A DNA stretch of 64,000 nucleotides from CAXXFQ01 sp963674475 (lineage in GTDB: Bacteria; Planctomycetota; Planctomycetia; Pirellulales; Thermoguttaceae): positions 744,001 through 808,000 of the forward strand of contig CAXXFQ010000033.1 of assembly GCA_963674475.2 (NCBI GenBank). Direction: 5' to 3'. The translations under genes and the position numbers were made by a program. The notes under the pieces are model-generated. The model was not told the origin of the DNA. It made no database searches and saw only the letters and a list, made by a program, of their open reading frames with translations. Below are positions 27,057-35,962 of this stretch, in pieces (the first letter of the stretch is position 1; every line of letters begins with the position of its first letter).

Positions 27057-28259
27057 ATGTTCTCCGCCCTTTTGGACTCGCTTGTGAACGCGTTGCCTAT
27101 TTCCTTTGCCGGAGATTCGCTCGTGGTACGCGCCGGGCTGGTCGGCAGTGTGGCGATGTTGTTGTCCTTGGTTTTAGGGGCCATCTGGGTCCGATCCGTC
27201 GGGCGACGGCTGGGCGAACCCATTCGAAGTGGTTCCGACGAAGTGCGACGACTCCATCGCCACAAAAAGGCGACCCCGACCATGGGCGGCCTTTTTGTCG
27301 TCGCCAGTCTTTTGATCGCGGTCGTGATTGGGGTCGGGATTTCAAACCGGCTGGTACAAATCGGCCTCTTTTTGACGCTCGGCCTAACCGGGCTCGGCGC
27401 ACTGGACGATGTGACCAAACTTTTTGGAAAGCGAAACGGCCTTTCGCGCCGCGTGAAGTTTTGGGGCCAAACGGCAATTGCCTTCGTGACGGCATGGATG
27501 CTTTACGGCTATCTCCAAACCACCCTCGGTTCGGTCGCGTTGACCGTTCCCGGGTTCGATTGGCGAATGCCGTTGGGTCCGGCATTTATCCCTTGGGCGA
27601 CACTGGTGCTGGTTGGGGCGTCCAACAGTGTGAACCTGACCGACGGGCTCGACGGCCTGGCCGGGGGCTGCCTGGTCTGGACCACCGGCGCGATCGGGCT
27701 GATCGCCTTGGCGTTGGGCGATTCGACCTGGGCCGCCCGACTGGGAATCGAGCCCCTGCCGACCGCCGCCGAAGCGGGCCTCTTGGCCTCGGCCCTGGGA
27801 GGCGCGGTGCTGGGTTTCTTGTGGTTCAATCGTCATCCGGCACGCGTCTTTATGGGCGATACCGGCTCGTTGCCGTTGGGCGGACTTTTGGGACTGGTTG
27901 CGTTGGCGATTCGGCAAGAATTGTTGCTTCTGGTGGTCGGCGGCGTTTTTGTCGTCGAGACGCTCAGTGTGATTCTCCAGATCGGCTCGTGTCGTCTGCG
28001 CGGACGTCGGGTCTTTCGGTGTGCCCCGCTGCATCATCATTTTCAATTTCTCGGTTGGTCCGAGCGAAAGATCGTTCGACGGTTTTGGCTCGCCTCGGCC
28101 GCGTGCGCTTTGTTGGGAATCGTTTGGTTGGGACAAGCGATTATACAATCGAAATCAACGGCCCTTTCGGTACCCTTCTCGGAAACCATCGCGACTGAAA
28201 CGGCCCAACCGGTCGGCAGCGAGCTAGCCCGAATTCCCGAAACGGAGGTGATTCGATGA
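27057..28259 (+). CDS. mraY: Phospho-MurNAc-pentapeptide translocase (MraY)
   Basis: Protein of 400 aa from the ATG at 27057; upstream codons back to 26850 lack homology. It joins UDP-MurNAc-pentapeptide to undecaprenyl phosphate (lipid I). About ten membrane helices. Motifs: HRHKKATPTMGGL, GALDDVTKL with the DD pair, NSVNLTDGLDGLAGG, MGDTGSLPLGG and the cytoplasmic CAPLHHHFQFLGW His loop. All catalytic Asp and His are present. The stop overlaps the murG start (ATGA). Confidence 0.95.
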   Translation: MFSALLDSLVNALPISFAGDSLVVRAGLVGSVAMLLSLVLGAIWVRSVGRRLGEPIRSGSDEVRRLHRHKKATPTMGGLFVVASLLIAVVIGVGISNRLVQIGLFLTLGLTGLGALDDVTKLFGKRNGLSRRVKFWGQTAIAFVTAWMLYGYLQTTLGSVALTVPGFDWRMPLGPAFIPWATLVLVGASNSVNLTDGLDGLAGGCLVWTTGAIGLIALALGDSTWAARLGIEPLPTAAEAGLLASALGGAVLGFLWFNRHPARVFMGDTGSLPLGGLLGLVALAIRQELLLLVVGGVFVVETLSVILQIGSCRLRGRRVFRCAPLHHHFQFLGWSERKIVRRFWLASAACALLGIVWLGQAIIQSKSTALSVPFSETIATETAQPVGSELARIPETEVIR

Positions 28260-29407
28260 TCGGTCGACGGCCTCATCTCGTCTTGGCTGGTGGCGGAACC
28301 GGCGGACACTTGTTTCCCGGAATCGCCGTGGCCCAAGCGTTGCGCGACCGGTGGCCACAGATCCGTTTGACCTTTGTCGGCTGCGGAAAACCGTTCGAAC
28401 AAGAGCAGGTCGATCGGGCCGGGTTCGACTATTTTTGCGTCTCGTCGGCCCCTTCACCACAAAAGCTGCGTGATCTTCCGGCCTTTTGTTGGAAAAATCT
28501 CTCCGGATACCGTGCGGCCCGACGCTTCTTAAAAAAAGAGCACGTCGACCTGGTCATCGGACTGGGTGGCTATGTCGCGTTTCCGACGGCGCGGGCGGCC
28601 GTTTCGCTCCGACGGAAATTGGTTTTACTGGAACAGAACGCGATCCCCGGCCGAGTGACCCGTTTGCTTTCGAGACACGCCGATCTGGTAGGCACCGCGT
28701 TTGAGGAGACCCGACATTTCCTGGCAAGTCGAACGCCCGTTTTGCGAACCGGGACGCCCGTTCGACAGGCGCTTTTCGAAGCACGACCGGACGAGTTGCC
28801 CCGTGCCGAACGGATATTATTGATTCTCGGCGGAAGTGGCGGGGCCCGCGCACTCAATGAAACGGTGCCGAAGGCCTTGTATCGGATTCGAGACCGGTTG
28901 GCCGGTTGGAAGCTGGTCCATCAAACGGGCCCCTCGGATCGACCGTCGACCGAATCGCTCTACGCCAAGCTGGGGCTATCGGCCCGTGTGGAATCGTTTT
29001 TGGAGATGGGGCCGATTTTACGTCAAACCGACCTGATCGTCTGTCGCGCGGGCGGCTCGACGTTGGCCGAGTTGGCCAGCTTCGGCGTCCCGGCCGTCTT
29101 GTTGCCCTATCCGTTTGCGGCCGACAACCACCAGCGACGCAACGCCGAGTACTTTGCCCGAAGCGCCGGGGCCGTGCTGGTCGACCAACGCGACTCGGGC
29201 GACCGGCTTGAGTTCGACTTGGCACGTGAGATTGAAAACTTGGTCGCCGACCCACTGCGTCGGGAGCGACTTTCCTATTTAATGAAGAATCAAGGTCGAC
29301 CGGAAGCGGCTCGCCATGTGGCCCAACGGGTGGTCGAACTGTTGGAGCGGCCTGATTTAGTACCCCGCCATGACCGGACGGAACCGCCGTGGCGACGGGC
29401 CTCCTGA
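28256..29407 (+). CDS. murG: Lipid II synthase (MurG)
   Basis: Protein of 383 aa. It transfers GlcNAc from UDP-GlcNAc to lipid I. The Gly-rich loop LAGGGTGGHLFPGIAVAQAL near the N-terminus, GLGGYVAFPTARAA, LEQNAIPGR, GGSGGARALNE and CRAGGSTLAELASFGVPA with LLPYPFAADNHQ are typical. Translationally coupled to mraY by a 4-base overlap. The murD and ftsW genes that usually lie between mraY and murG are absent here. Confidence 0.95.
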   Translation: MIGRRPHLVLAGGGTGGHLFPGIAVAQALRDRWPQIRLTFVGCGKPFEQEQVDRAGFDYFCVSSAPSPQKLRDLPAFCWKNLSGYRAARRFLKKEHVDLVIGLGGYVAFPTARAAVSLRRKLVLLEQNAIPGRVTRLLSRHADLVGTAFEETRHFLASRTPVLRTGTPVRQALFEARPDELPRAERILLILGGSGGARALNETVPKALYRIRDRLAGWKLVHQTGPSDRPSTESLYAKLGLSARVESFLEMGPILRQTDLIVCRAGGSTLAELASFGVPAVLLPYPFAADNHQRRNAEYFARSAGAVLVDQRDSGDRLEFDLAREIENLVADPLRRERLSYLMKNQGRPEAARHVAQRVVELLERPDLVPRHDRTEPPWRRAS

Positions 29408-29509
29408 TCCGTTTGAGGGACGATGGCGCGCCTTTTCCTCTTTCGCTGTCGATCGTATCCCGTTAAAATTCGCCGTCTGAACTATCCCCCTTGAAATAGG
29501 GTTTGCCTC

Positions 29510-30715
29510 ATGTCTTTCCCACACGATTCACGAGAAACTCGTCGTCGACGCCTTTTGGCCGATCGGGCGAATCAGGCTTATACTTCGTCATCCCGGTCCA
29601 ATCGCGCCGGGCGACCTCGATACGGCCGGTCCAAAAACTACGGCGATGCCACCTTTCTCGACGACCAACGACGCCCGACCGATCTGATCCCGCGCCGTTT
29701 ATCGGTGATCGGGCTTTTTTTCCTGCTGGGACTTGCCGGACTGGTCGCGCTGGAGGCGGGCTACGCCTTTTTACCCAAATTGACCGCGGCGGCCGGAAAG
29801 GTTTCGATTGTCGCGTTGGATTTGGACCAATCGGGCAGTCTTTGCTCTTGGTATTCTTCGGGGCTGTTGTTGGCCGCCGCGTTGGTGGCCGTCCTGGTCC
29901 ATCAGGTCCGACGCCATAAAAAAGACGACTATCAGGGCTATTATCGGGTCTGGCTTTGGGCCGCCCTGTGCTGGTTTATTCTGAGTGTCGACGAAGCGGC
30001 CAGTTTGCACCAAGGGTTCAAAGAAATTATGGGGCTATTGACCGGGACCTACCTTCCGGCCGCCGGAGGAGACGGTTCATTTTGGTGGGTCATCCCTTAT
30101 TTCTTCCTGCTGGTCCCGATCGGCATTCGACTGGCGCTGGACATGCGAACGTGTCGGTTGTCGACCGCCTGCTTGCTTGGCACCGGCCTTTGCTTTGTTG
30201 CCGCCGTCGTGGTTCATCTGAAGGTCATACCGATCGACCAAGTCCGGTTGGCCGTGATGGTCGAGGAAGGGGCCGAGATGTTGGGCGATCTTCTGTTGCT
30301 GACGGCGATGGTACTTCATGCCCGGTTTGTCTTGTTGGACGCGGAAGGCCGTTTGTCGGAAAAGAAGAAAAAACCAAAAAAGCGGAAGAAGAGAAAGAAG
30401 TCGGCTCCCGTTCGTGAAACGTATGACGACATGACCGATTGGGGCGACGGCGAGTTGTATGAAGACGAGTATGAAGCGGAAGTGTACGACGAGATCGAAT
30501 ATGACGAAGACGAGCTAGCGGCCGAAGAGGCGATTCTATTTGGGCAAAACGTTCGCGTGCACAAGCCGCGTCGAGGGGTCAAAGCGCCGACCGACGCGTT
30601 TTCGGCCGGGATGCGATCGGCGGAATCGAAGACGGAGAATCAACTCGGCCGGAAGTTGACGAAGCAGGAAAAAAAGGCGTTAAGGCGGAAGTTGAAAAAA
30701 CAGAGCAGAAGCTAA
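29510..30715 (+). CDS. Multi-pass membrane protein with charged C-terminal tail
   Basis: Protein of 401 aa, family not recognised. The first 60 residues are basic (ETRRRRLL, SSRSNRAGRPRYGRSK). About six membrane helices lie between residues 64 and 280. The tail has a Lys-rich block (KKKKPKKRKKRKK, about 288-300), then a very acidic stretch (EDEYEAEVYDEIEYDEDE) and a final Lys-rich part. Such tails may contact nucleic acid or ribosomes; this is only a guess. A conserved LSVDEAASLHQGFKE segment between helices could be a functional loop. Confidence 0.75.
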   Translation: MSFPHDSRETRRRRLLADRANQAYTSSSRSNRAGRPRYGRSKNYGDATFLDDQRRPTDLIPRRLSVIGLFFLLGLAGLVALEAGYAFLPKLTAAAGKVSIVALDLDQSGSLCSWYSSGLLLAAALVAVLVHQVRRHKKDDYQGYYRVWLWAALCWFILSVDEAASLHQGFKEIMGLLTGTYLPAAGGDGSFWWVIPYFFLLVPIGIRLALDMRTCRLSTACLLGTGLCFVAAVVVHLKVIPIDQVRLAVMVEEGAEMLGDLLLLTAMVLHARFVLLDAEGRLSEKKKKPKKRKKRKKSAPVRETYDDMTDWGDGELYEDEYEAEVYDEIEYDEDELAAEEAILFGQNVRVHKPRRGVKAPTDAFSAGMRSAESKTENQLGRKLTKQEKKALRRKLKKQSRS

Positions 30716-30746
30716 AAAAATACAAGAAAAAAGAAAAAACATGCGC

Positions 30747-30868
30747 CAGAGCGATTGCACAGCAATCGCGCTCCAAAAAGTTTTTGAAGGGGTCTTAGGG
30801 GAAACCATTTTCAAAATGTTTCCCCTAATTTAAAAAAACAGGCGACGGCAAAGCCGTCGCACCTTTTT
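30747..30868 (+). repeat. Triple-hairpin repeat B, copy 1
   Basis: About 120 bp with three hairpins. H1 30749-30773 (GCGATTG/CAATCGC). H2 30795-30828 has an 11-bp perfect stem TTAGGGGAAAC/GTTTCCCCTAA. H3 30842-30860 is GCGACGGC-AAA-GCCGTCGC. Between H1 and H2 lies CCAAAAAGTTTTTGAAGGGG, and AAAAAAACAG precedes H3. The same arrangement is present inverted at 36060-36178. H3 followed by TTTTT could also serve as a terminator for the upstream membrane-protein gene. Confidence 0.75.
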
Positions 30869-30980
30869 CTATCAGGCTTGAAAGCCGGGGCAACGTTCTC
30901 TCTGTTAAAACTATGGGCAAACTTGCGATTAAAAAATCCCAAGTATTATCTACCGTTGACGCCCTGATTCGAAAGGCATG

Positions 30981-31793
30981 CTATAACCCAGCCCTACTTA
31001 AATTTTCGAGGGATTTGCCTTCCCCAGAAAAAAAGGTTGTGATTTTTTTCTCGTACTCAGCTTCAGATCCTTTTCCATTCCACTTAAGCTCATTATACCA
31101 AATTTCTTCTGTTTTCCAAACGCATATAAAAAAAGTTATATTAAATTTGCTGGACCGCAAATTTTTTCCATTTTTTTCGCAATTCTTGCAATAGGCAACT
31201 TTCTCCTCTTTGCGACAAGATTTATGTAAGACATTTTCACATTTCAGAAATGAAGACTTCAGCTTTTCTCGTATTTTTTCTATTGTATTTGAATTTGAGT
31301 TTTTCAAAATATGGAACCAGTATCCATGTTGTACATGATCCTTATTTTTATTTTCCTTTTGCTCTTTGACGAGCTTTTCAATATCCTTGCAAATCTGGAG
31401 CGGAGCTGCATTGTGTGCTTTAATCTCCACATTAACGACCTGCTTAAACTCTTTATCTTTATAGGTATATAAACTAAGATCGCTTCTCGCTGAACTGGGG
31501 TTACCTCCACTTTGCTGATATTTGTTTTTTGTTGGGGTTTCAATAGAAAAAAACCAGTCTTTATATTTGTCACTGTTTTGTAAAATATCGCAAAATAAAA
31601 TTCTTGCTTCCTGTTCACTTACTCTAGTTTTATCTTTAATTTTAGTGTTGTTGTATTTTGGAAATAAGATTCGCGGAGTCGATCGGAGAATTTTTTTAGG
31701 ACTATCATTATTTGCGCATACCATCTTCTGAAGTTCTTCACGGACATCGTAGCTGATTTGCCGTAAGCTTTCCTTGATTTTTTTTTGATCCAT
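30981..31793 (-). CDS. AT-rich putative PD-(D/E)XK nuclease-like protein
   Basis: Protein of 270 aa, rich in Lys, Asn, Glu and Ser, with a base composition clearly more AT-rich than its neighbours. Family not recognised. The order E63 (SEQEARILF), D105 (SARSDLSLY), then E123-I-K125 in VNVEIKAHN fits the catalytic core of PD-(D/E)XK nucleases. Around residues 190-205 there are CRKEEKVAYCKNCEKNGK cysteines that could bind zinc. It has no methyltransferase or toxin partner nearby. It lies next to repeat B, between genes on the other strand. Probably acquired by transfer; a restriction- or defence-type role is inference. Confidence 0.6.
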   Translation of the reverse strand: MDQKKIKESLRQISYDVREELQKMVCANNDSPKKILRSTPRILFPKYNNTKIKDKTRVSEQEARILFCDILQNSDKYKDWFFSIETPTKNKYQQSGGNPSSARSDLSLYTYKDKEFKQVVNVEIKAHNAAPLQICKDIEKLVKEQKENKNKDHVQHGYWFHILKNSNSNTIEKIREKLKSSFLKCENVLHKSCRKEEKVAYCKNCEKNGKNLRSSKFNITFFICVWKTEEIWYNELKWNGKGSEAEYEKKITTFFSGEGKSLENLSRAGL

Positions 31794-32081
31794 TTTGAAT
31801 CGTCCTTGTTGGTTCTTTTTTGGCGATCGTTGAATGCCTCTTGCCCAGACCTTTTTTCATCTTCCTGCTTCGAACCTAATTGATTCCAAAGCTTTCCAGT
31901 AATTCCTCTTTTCTTTATACTCGATTTTCCTTTTCCTTTCAATCGTGGTAAACTACGAATACCGCCATTTTGGGCCCGCTAGCGATATTTGTGGAAAAAG
32001 GCTATACTTGAGCGATTCTCTGCCCGGCTTGTGTCGCGCGAGCTGATTTTTCTCGTTTTTTCTGTTAAAATATTAAAAAAT

Positions 32082-33644
32082 ATGACGATACGTACTCGAT
32101 TCGCTCCGTCGCCGACGGGGTATTTGCATATTGGCGGGGTCCGGACGGCCCTTTTTAATTGGCTTTTTGCTCGGAAACAGGGCGGAAAGTTTATTCTTCG
32201 GATCGAAGATACCGACCAGGCGCGGAACGTCGAGGCGGCGCTTCAGCCCATTTTGGAAGGGTTTAAGTGGCTTGGAATTGATTGGGACGAAGGGCCCGAG
32301 GTCGACGGTCCGTTTGGTCCGTATTATCAATCGCAGCGGAGTGACCTTTACCAGGCGGCGGTCGAGAAACTGCTGGCCAGTGGAGCGGCCTATCGGGATT
32401 ACGCGACGACCGAGGAGATCCAGGCCGAGCGGCAAGCGGCGCAAGCCGAGAAACGCGATTTCGTCTACAGCCGTCGGTTCATGGCCGAAACGCCCGAGCA
32501 GCAAAAAGCGTTCGAGGCGGAAGGCCGTCAGGCGATTGTCCGGTTGAAGATGCCGCGCGAGGGAAAGCTGGTCGTTGACGATCTGATCCGCGGTCAGGTT
32601 GAATTCGAGTGGGCTCGCGAACAGGACCACGTTATCCAACGGGCCGACGGGTCGTGCCTTTACCATTTGGCCTGTGTGGTCGACGATCACGCGATGGAAA
32701 TCAGCCACGTCATCCGGGCCGAAGAGCATCTGTCGAACACGCCGCGACAGATTTTTATCGCCCAAGGGTTGGGCTATCCATTGCCCCAATATGCCCACTT
32801 GCCGTTTGTCGCCGAGCCGGGCAGTAAAAACAAACTGAGTAAGCGGAAACTGAATAAATACCTGAAAAACCGCGATTTTGCCGGGCTGGTCAACCACGGA
32901 GGTCGGATTGCCGAGGCGATCGGGCTGAAGGCCGAGGCGGACGAGTTCAATCCGGTGATCGTCGATTTTTATCGCGAGATCGGCTTCTTGCCCGAGGCGG
33001 TGATCAACTACTTGGCCCTGTTGGGCTGGTCGCTGGACGATAAGACCGACCATTTCCGAGTAAGCGAATTGGTCGACCATTTTTCGCTCGATCGGGTGAC
33101 CAAGTCGGCCGCCAGCTTCGATCCGAAAAAACTCGAGGCGTTCCAGACCAGACATATGCTAGAGTTGTCGCTGGAGAAGAAAGTCCAGATGGTTTTGCCG
33201 TTTTTGCAGAAGGCCGGATTGGTCGAGTTGCCCCTCGAAGCGGAAGGGGAGCAGGCGGTCCGTGCGATCCTCGAAGCGGCCGGTGATCGGATCAAACTGG
33301 CCGGGGATATCCTCGACTATGCCGATTTCTTCACTGCCGACGAACAGTTGCCCTATGATGAAAAGACGTTTAAAAAACGGCTTCGCAAACCGGAAGACGC
33401 TGCCGGGCTGGTAAAGAAATTTCGTGACCGGTTGGCCGATATGGAAACCTTCGATGTCGAATCGCTCGATCCGCTTCTTCATGCGTTTGTCGAAGAGGAA
33501 GATATCAAGATCGGACAGATCATCCATGCCCTTCGGGTCGCCGTGACCGGCAAGTCGGTTGGGCTGGGAATGTTCGACACGATGGCGATTCTCGGGAAAA
33601 AACGGTGCTTAAGCCGAATTGACCGTGCGCTTGGGCTATTATAA
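32082..33644 (+). CDS. gltX: Glutamyl-tRNA synthetase
   Basis: Protein of 520 aa from the ATG at 32082. It charges tRNA-Glu (and perhaps tRNA-Gln). The class I signature HIGH appears as PTGYLHIGGVRTALFNW; the second signature KMSKS appears as KNKLSKRK. RIEDTD and the stem-contact domain are intact. Length is in the normal range for GltX. No Shine-Dalgarno is visible before the start. Confidence 0.95.
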   Translation: MTIRTRFAPSPTGYLHIGGVRTALFNWLFARKQGGKFILRIEDTDQARNVEAALQPILEGFKWLGIDWDEGPEVDGPFGPYYQSQRSDLYQAAVEKLLASGAAYRDYATTEEIQAERQAAQAEKRDFVYSRRFMAETPEQQKAFEAEGRQAIVRLKMPREGKLVVDDLIRGQVEFEWAREQDHVIQRADGSCLYHLACVVDDHAMEISHVIRAEEHLSNTPRQIFIAQGLGYPLPQYAHLPFVAEPGSKNKLSKRKLNKYLKNRDFAGLVNHGGRIAEAIGLKAEADEFNPVIVDFYREIGFLPEAVINYLALLGWSLDDKTDHFRVSELVDHFSLDRVTKSAASFDPKKLEAFQTRHMLELSLEKKVQMVLPFLQKAGLVELPLEAEGEQAVRAILEAAGDRIKLAGDILDYADFFTADEQLPYDEKTFKKRLRKPEDAAGLVKKFRDRLADMETFDVESLDPLLHAFVEEEDIKIGQIIHALRVAVTGKSVGLGMFDTMAILGKKRCLSRIDRALGLL

Positions 33645-33721
33645 GTATTGGAGAGTGGTCGTTCCTCGAGCCGGACTGATCGAGGTTGTTTTTTTGGGAA
33701 AAAGTAAGTAAAACGACTGTC

Positions 33722-34177
33722 ATGCCAAAAGAATTTGCGAGATGGGGAATCCGGTTCGAATATCCGGAGAACTGGGAACTCCAGGAAGAAACGTCCACCG
33801 ACGGATGCCAAGCGGTTACGGTATTTGGTTCCAGTGGGGGGTTTTGGACTCTTTCAATCCACGAAGACCCGGTCGATCCAAAGGAAATGGTCACCGCGGC
33901 CCTTGAGGCGATCCAGCAAGAATATGAAAATGCGGAAGTCGAGCGGACCGAAGAGCAGATCGGCGAGAATACGGTTGCCGGCGGCGAGGCACGGTTTTAT
34001 TACCTCGACTTAACTAATACGGTGTGTGTTCGGTCTGCCATGGGCGATCGGGGCACTTATGTCGTCTTCTATCAGGACGAAGATCGGGATTTTAAGGGAA
34101 ATCAAGCGGTGTTCGAAGCGATCACGGCCAGTTTTTTCCAGAGTGTCCGGCGTTTGAACGCTTGGGACGAAAAGTAA
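33722..34177 (+). CDS. Small protein, PsbP/DcrB-like
   Basis: Protein of 151 aa from the ATG at 33722. It starts FARWGIRFEYPENWELQEE, like the first strand-turn of the PsbP/Mog1/DUF1795 fold, and continues with alternating strands and a final helix. No signal peptide or membrane helix. Function unknown. It lies 78 bases after gltX on the same strand. Confidence 0.6.
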   Translation: MPKEFARWGIRFEYPENWELQEETSTDGCQAVTVFGSSGGFWTLSIHEDPVDPKEMVTAALEAIQQEYENAEVERTEEQIGENTVAGGEARFYYLDLTNTVCVRSAMGDRGTYVVFYQDEDRDFKGNQAVFEAITASFFQSVRRLNAWDEK

Positions 34178-34253
34178 AAAAGACGTTTTTGGAAAGTTTG
34201 GTTTTGGATTTTTGCTTCCTCTTGAATCCATACCTGACGGAGATTTTTTTTGC

Positions 34254-34565
34254 ATGAGTTTGTCTTTTGATCGAATCGAAAAATTAGGTGAGGAATATGC
34301 CGACCAGGAAGTACGTGTCGACCCGGCCGTCCCTGAGTTGGCCCGTTTTCGCGGGAAAGTAGGTCGTGTGGTGACGATCAACCAAAACGGTCGTGCGTTG
34401 GTCGTTTTCGAAGGACCGGATTGCGGACGTTATGATATCGAGTTGGACCATCTTCGTGTGGTTGATCTTCCTGTCGAGGTTGATTATCCTCAACCGGAAT
34501 CGACGCCAGAGAACGATTTGTCGGCACTGGAGCGGGCTCGAATGGAGAAGGAGAAGGCGAAATAA
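34254..34565 (+). CDS. Small hypothetical protein
   Basis: Protein of 103 aa from the ATG at 34254 (CGGAG 11 bases upstream). It has a compact beta-rich centre (GKVGRVVTINQNGRALVVFEG) and an acidic, Pro-rich tail. The centre resembles an SH3-like or KOW-like fold. No family is recognised. It may be co-transcribed with the following coaX gene, 79 bases on. Confidence 0.6.
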   Translation: MSLSFDRIEKLGEEYADQEVRVDPAVPELARFRGKVGRVVTINQNGRALVVFEGPDCGRYDIELDHLRVVDLPVEVDYPQPESTPENDLSALERARMEKEKAK

Positions 34566-34644
34566 CCAGTAATAGAATGATGTGCACTTGGGGCTGGTCA
34601 CGTTTGTTTTACGAACAAGTAATTTGGAGTGAAAACGAATAGTT

Positions 34645-35424
34645 ATGGGTTCCCAAGTTGTTGTTGATATCGGTAATTCGCGTATCAAAGTTGGTATGGC
34701 AAGCCCGTCGACCGAAGACGGTTTGCCGAAGATCCGGCGTACCTTTTCGATGGACGCCGAGACGCTTTCCGACCAGCCATTTCAGGCGTGGGTTAAAAAA
34801 CTGGGCAAGTCGCCTTGCTGGTGGACGATCGGTTCGGTCAACCGGGAGCATCAGGCGGCCTTACGGAAAACGGTCGGTCAATTACGCCCTCAGGACCGTT
34901 TCCATTTCCTTGCCGTCGACGATCTTCCGATCGAATCTGACGAGTCGATGCCCCGCAGTGAAATCGGGATAGATCGGCTTCTCGACGCCCTGGCCGCGGA
35001 TCAACTGCGTCGAAAAGGCCGTCCGGCGATCATTATTGATCTTGGCTCGGCCGTGACGATCGATTTGGTTTCGCGCGACGGGGTTTTTCGGGGCGGGACC
35101 ATCTTGCCCGGGCTGGGGATGTCGGCCCAAGCGATGCACGAGTTCACCGATCGGTTGCCGCTGCTTTCGGCCGAAGAGCTTCTCGATGGCACCTCGATCC
35201 CGACGGTCGGCCATTCGACGTTCGAGGCGATGCGAAGCGGCCTGTTGTGGGGAATGATCGGCGCGGTGGATCGCGTGATCAAAGAGATGACTCGACAAAA
35301 CAAACTGGTCACTCCCGAATTGTTTGTCACCGGCGGCGGCGCGTCGACGGTGGTGAAAGAATTGGGACGCAAGGCCGTTTGTTGTCCTGATCTGATCCTC
35401 CAAGCGATTGCTTCGATGGTCTAA
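34645..35424 (+). CDS. coaX: Type III pantothenate kinase
   Basis: Protein of 259 aa. It phosphorylates pantothenate in the first step of coenzyme A synthesis. Motifs of CoaX: VVVDIGNSRIKVG (phosphate loop), SEIGIDRLLDALAA, IIIDLGSAVTIDL and GGTILPGLGMSAQAM with TGGGAS near the end. Typical length. The methyltransferase gene starts 22 bases after its stop. Confidence 0.95.
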   Translation: MGSQVVVDIGNSRIKVGMASPSTEDGLPKIRRTFSMDAETLSDQPFQAWVKKLGKSPCWWTIGSVNREHQAALRKTVGQLRPQDRFHFLAVDDLPIESDESMPRSEIGIDRLLDALAADQLRRKGRPAIIIDLGSAVTIDLVSRDGVFRGGTILPGLGMSAQAMHEFTDRLPLLSAEELLDGTSIPTVGHSTFEAMRSGLLWGMIGAVDRVIKEMTRQNKLVTPELFVTGGGASTVVKELGRKAVCCPDLILQAIASMV

Positions 35425-35446
35425 GCTTGAGGAAACAGAGCGACGG

Positions 35447-35941
35447 ATGCCGATCCAAGTTCGTCATAAACCGCCGACCGAACTCAGACGCCCGCGCGGG
35501 TTGGTGATTGCTTGTCCGCCGATGCGCAGTAACATCAACCTATCGCGGATCGCGCGGGCCGCCGGTTGTTGTGGCGTGACGCGGATGATCTGTTGCGGGA
35601 CAGCCAAGTTGATCGACAAGATCGCACGCGATTCGTCCGAGGGGCTTCAGATCGAGGTCCGACGGACGCTACCGCCGGTGTTGAAGCGGCTTCGCGAGGA
35701 CGGCTACCGGTTGGTTGGGCTGGAGCAGACCGGTAACTCACACTCGATTTTTGAGTACCGCTTCCCGTACAAAACGGCGCTGGTCATCGGTAACGAACGG
35801 CACGGGATTGACGAAGCGGTGCTCGAAATGATGGATGAGACGGTCGAGATCCCGGTCTATGGCTTGCCCTACAGTCACAATGCGGCGACGGCGACGGTGA
35901 TGTCGCTGTATGAATATTGTCGTCAGTTTCCTCACGGGTAG
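35447..35941 (+). CDS. TrmH/SpoU family RNA methyltransferase
   Basis: Protein of 164 aa; ATG at 35447 with GAGGAAACAG upstream. A SPOUT fold with only the catalytic domain: NINLSRIARAAGCCGV (motif 1, with Asn and Arg), LVIGNERHGIDEAVL (motif 2) and the C-terminal knot PYSHNAATATVMSLYEY (motif 3). It should methylate a ribose 2'-OH in rRNA or tRNA. The target cannot be told. Confidence 0.85.
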   Translation: MPIQVRHKPPTELRRPRGLVIACPPMRSNINLSRIARAAGCCGVTRMICCGTAKLIDKIARDSSEGLQIEVRRTLPPVLKRLREDGYRLVGLEQTGNSHSIFEYRFPYKTALVIGNERHGIDEAVLEMMDETVEIPVYGLPYSHNAATATVMSLYEYCRQFPHG

Positions 35942-35962
35942 GGTAAAGCGTAGAATGAAAAA

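Noticed and set aside
30716..30980. Part of repeat B as a simple terminator only
   Set aside because: One hairpin could terminate the upstream gene, but the whole three-hairpin set recurs inverted 5 kb away, so a repeat is the better description.
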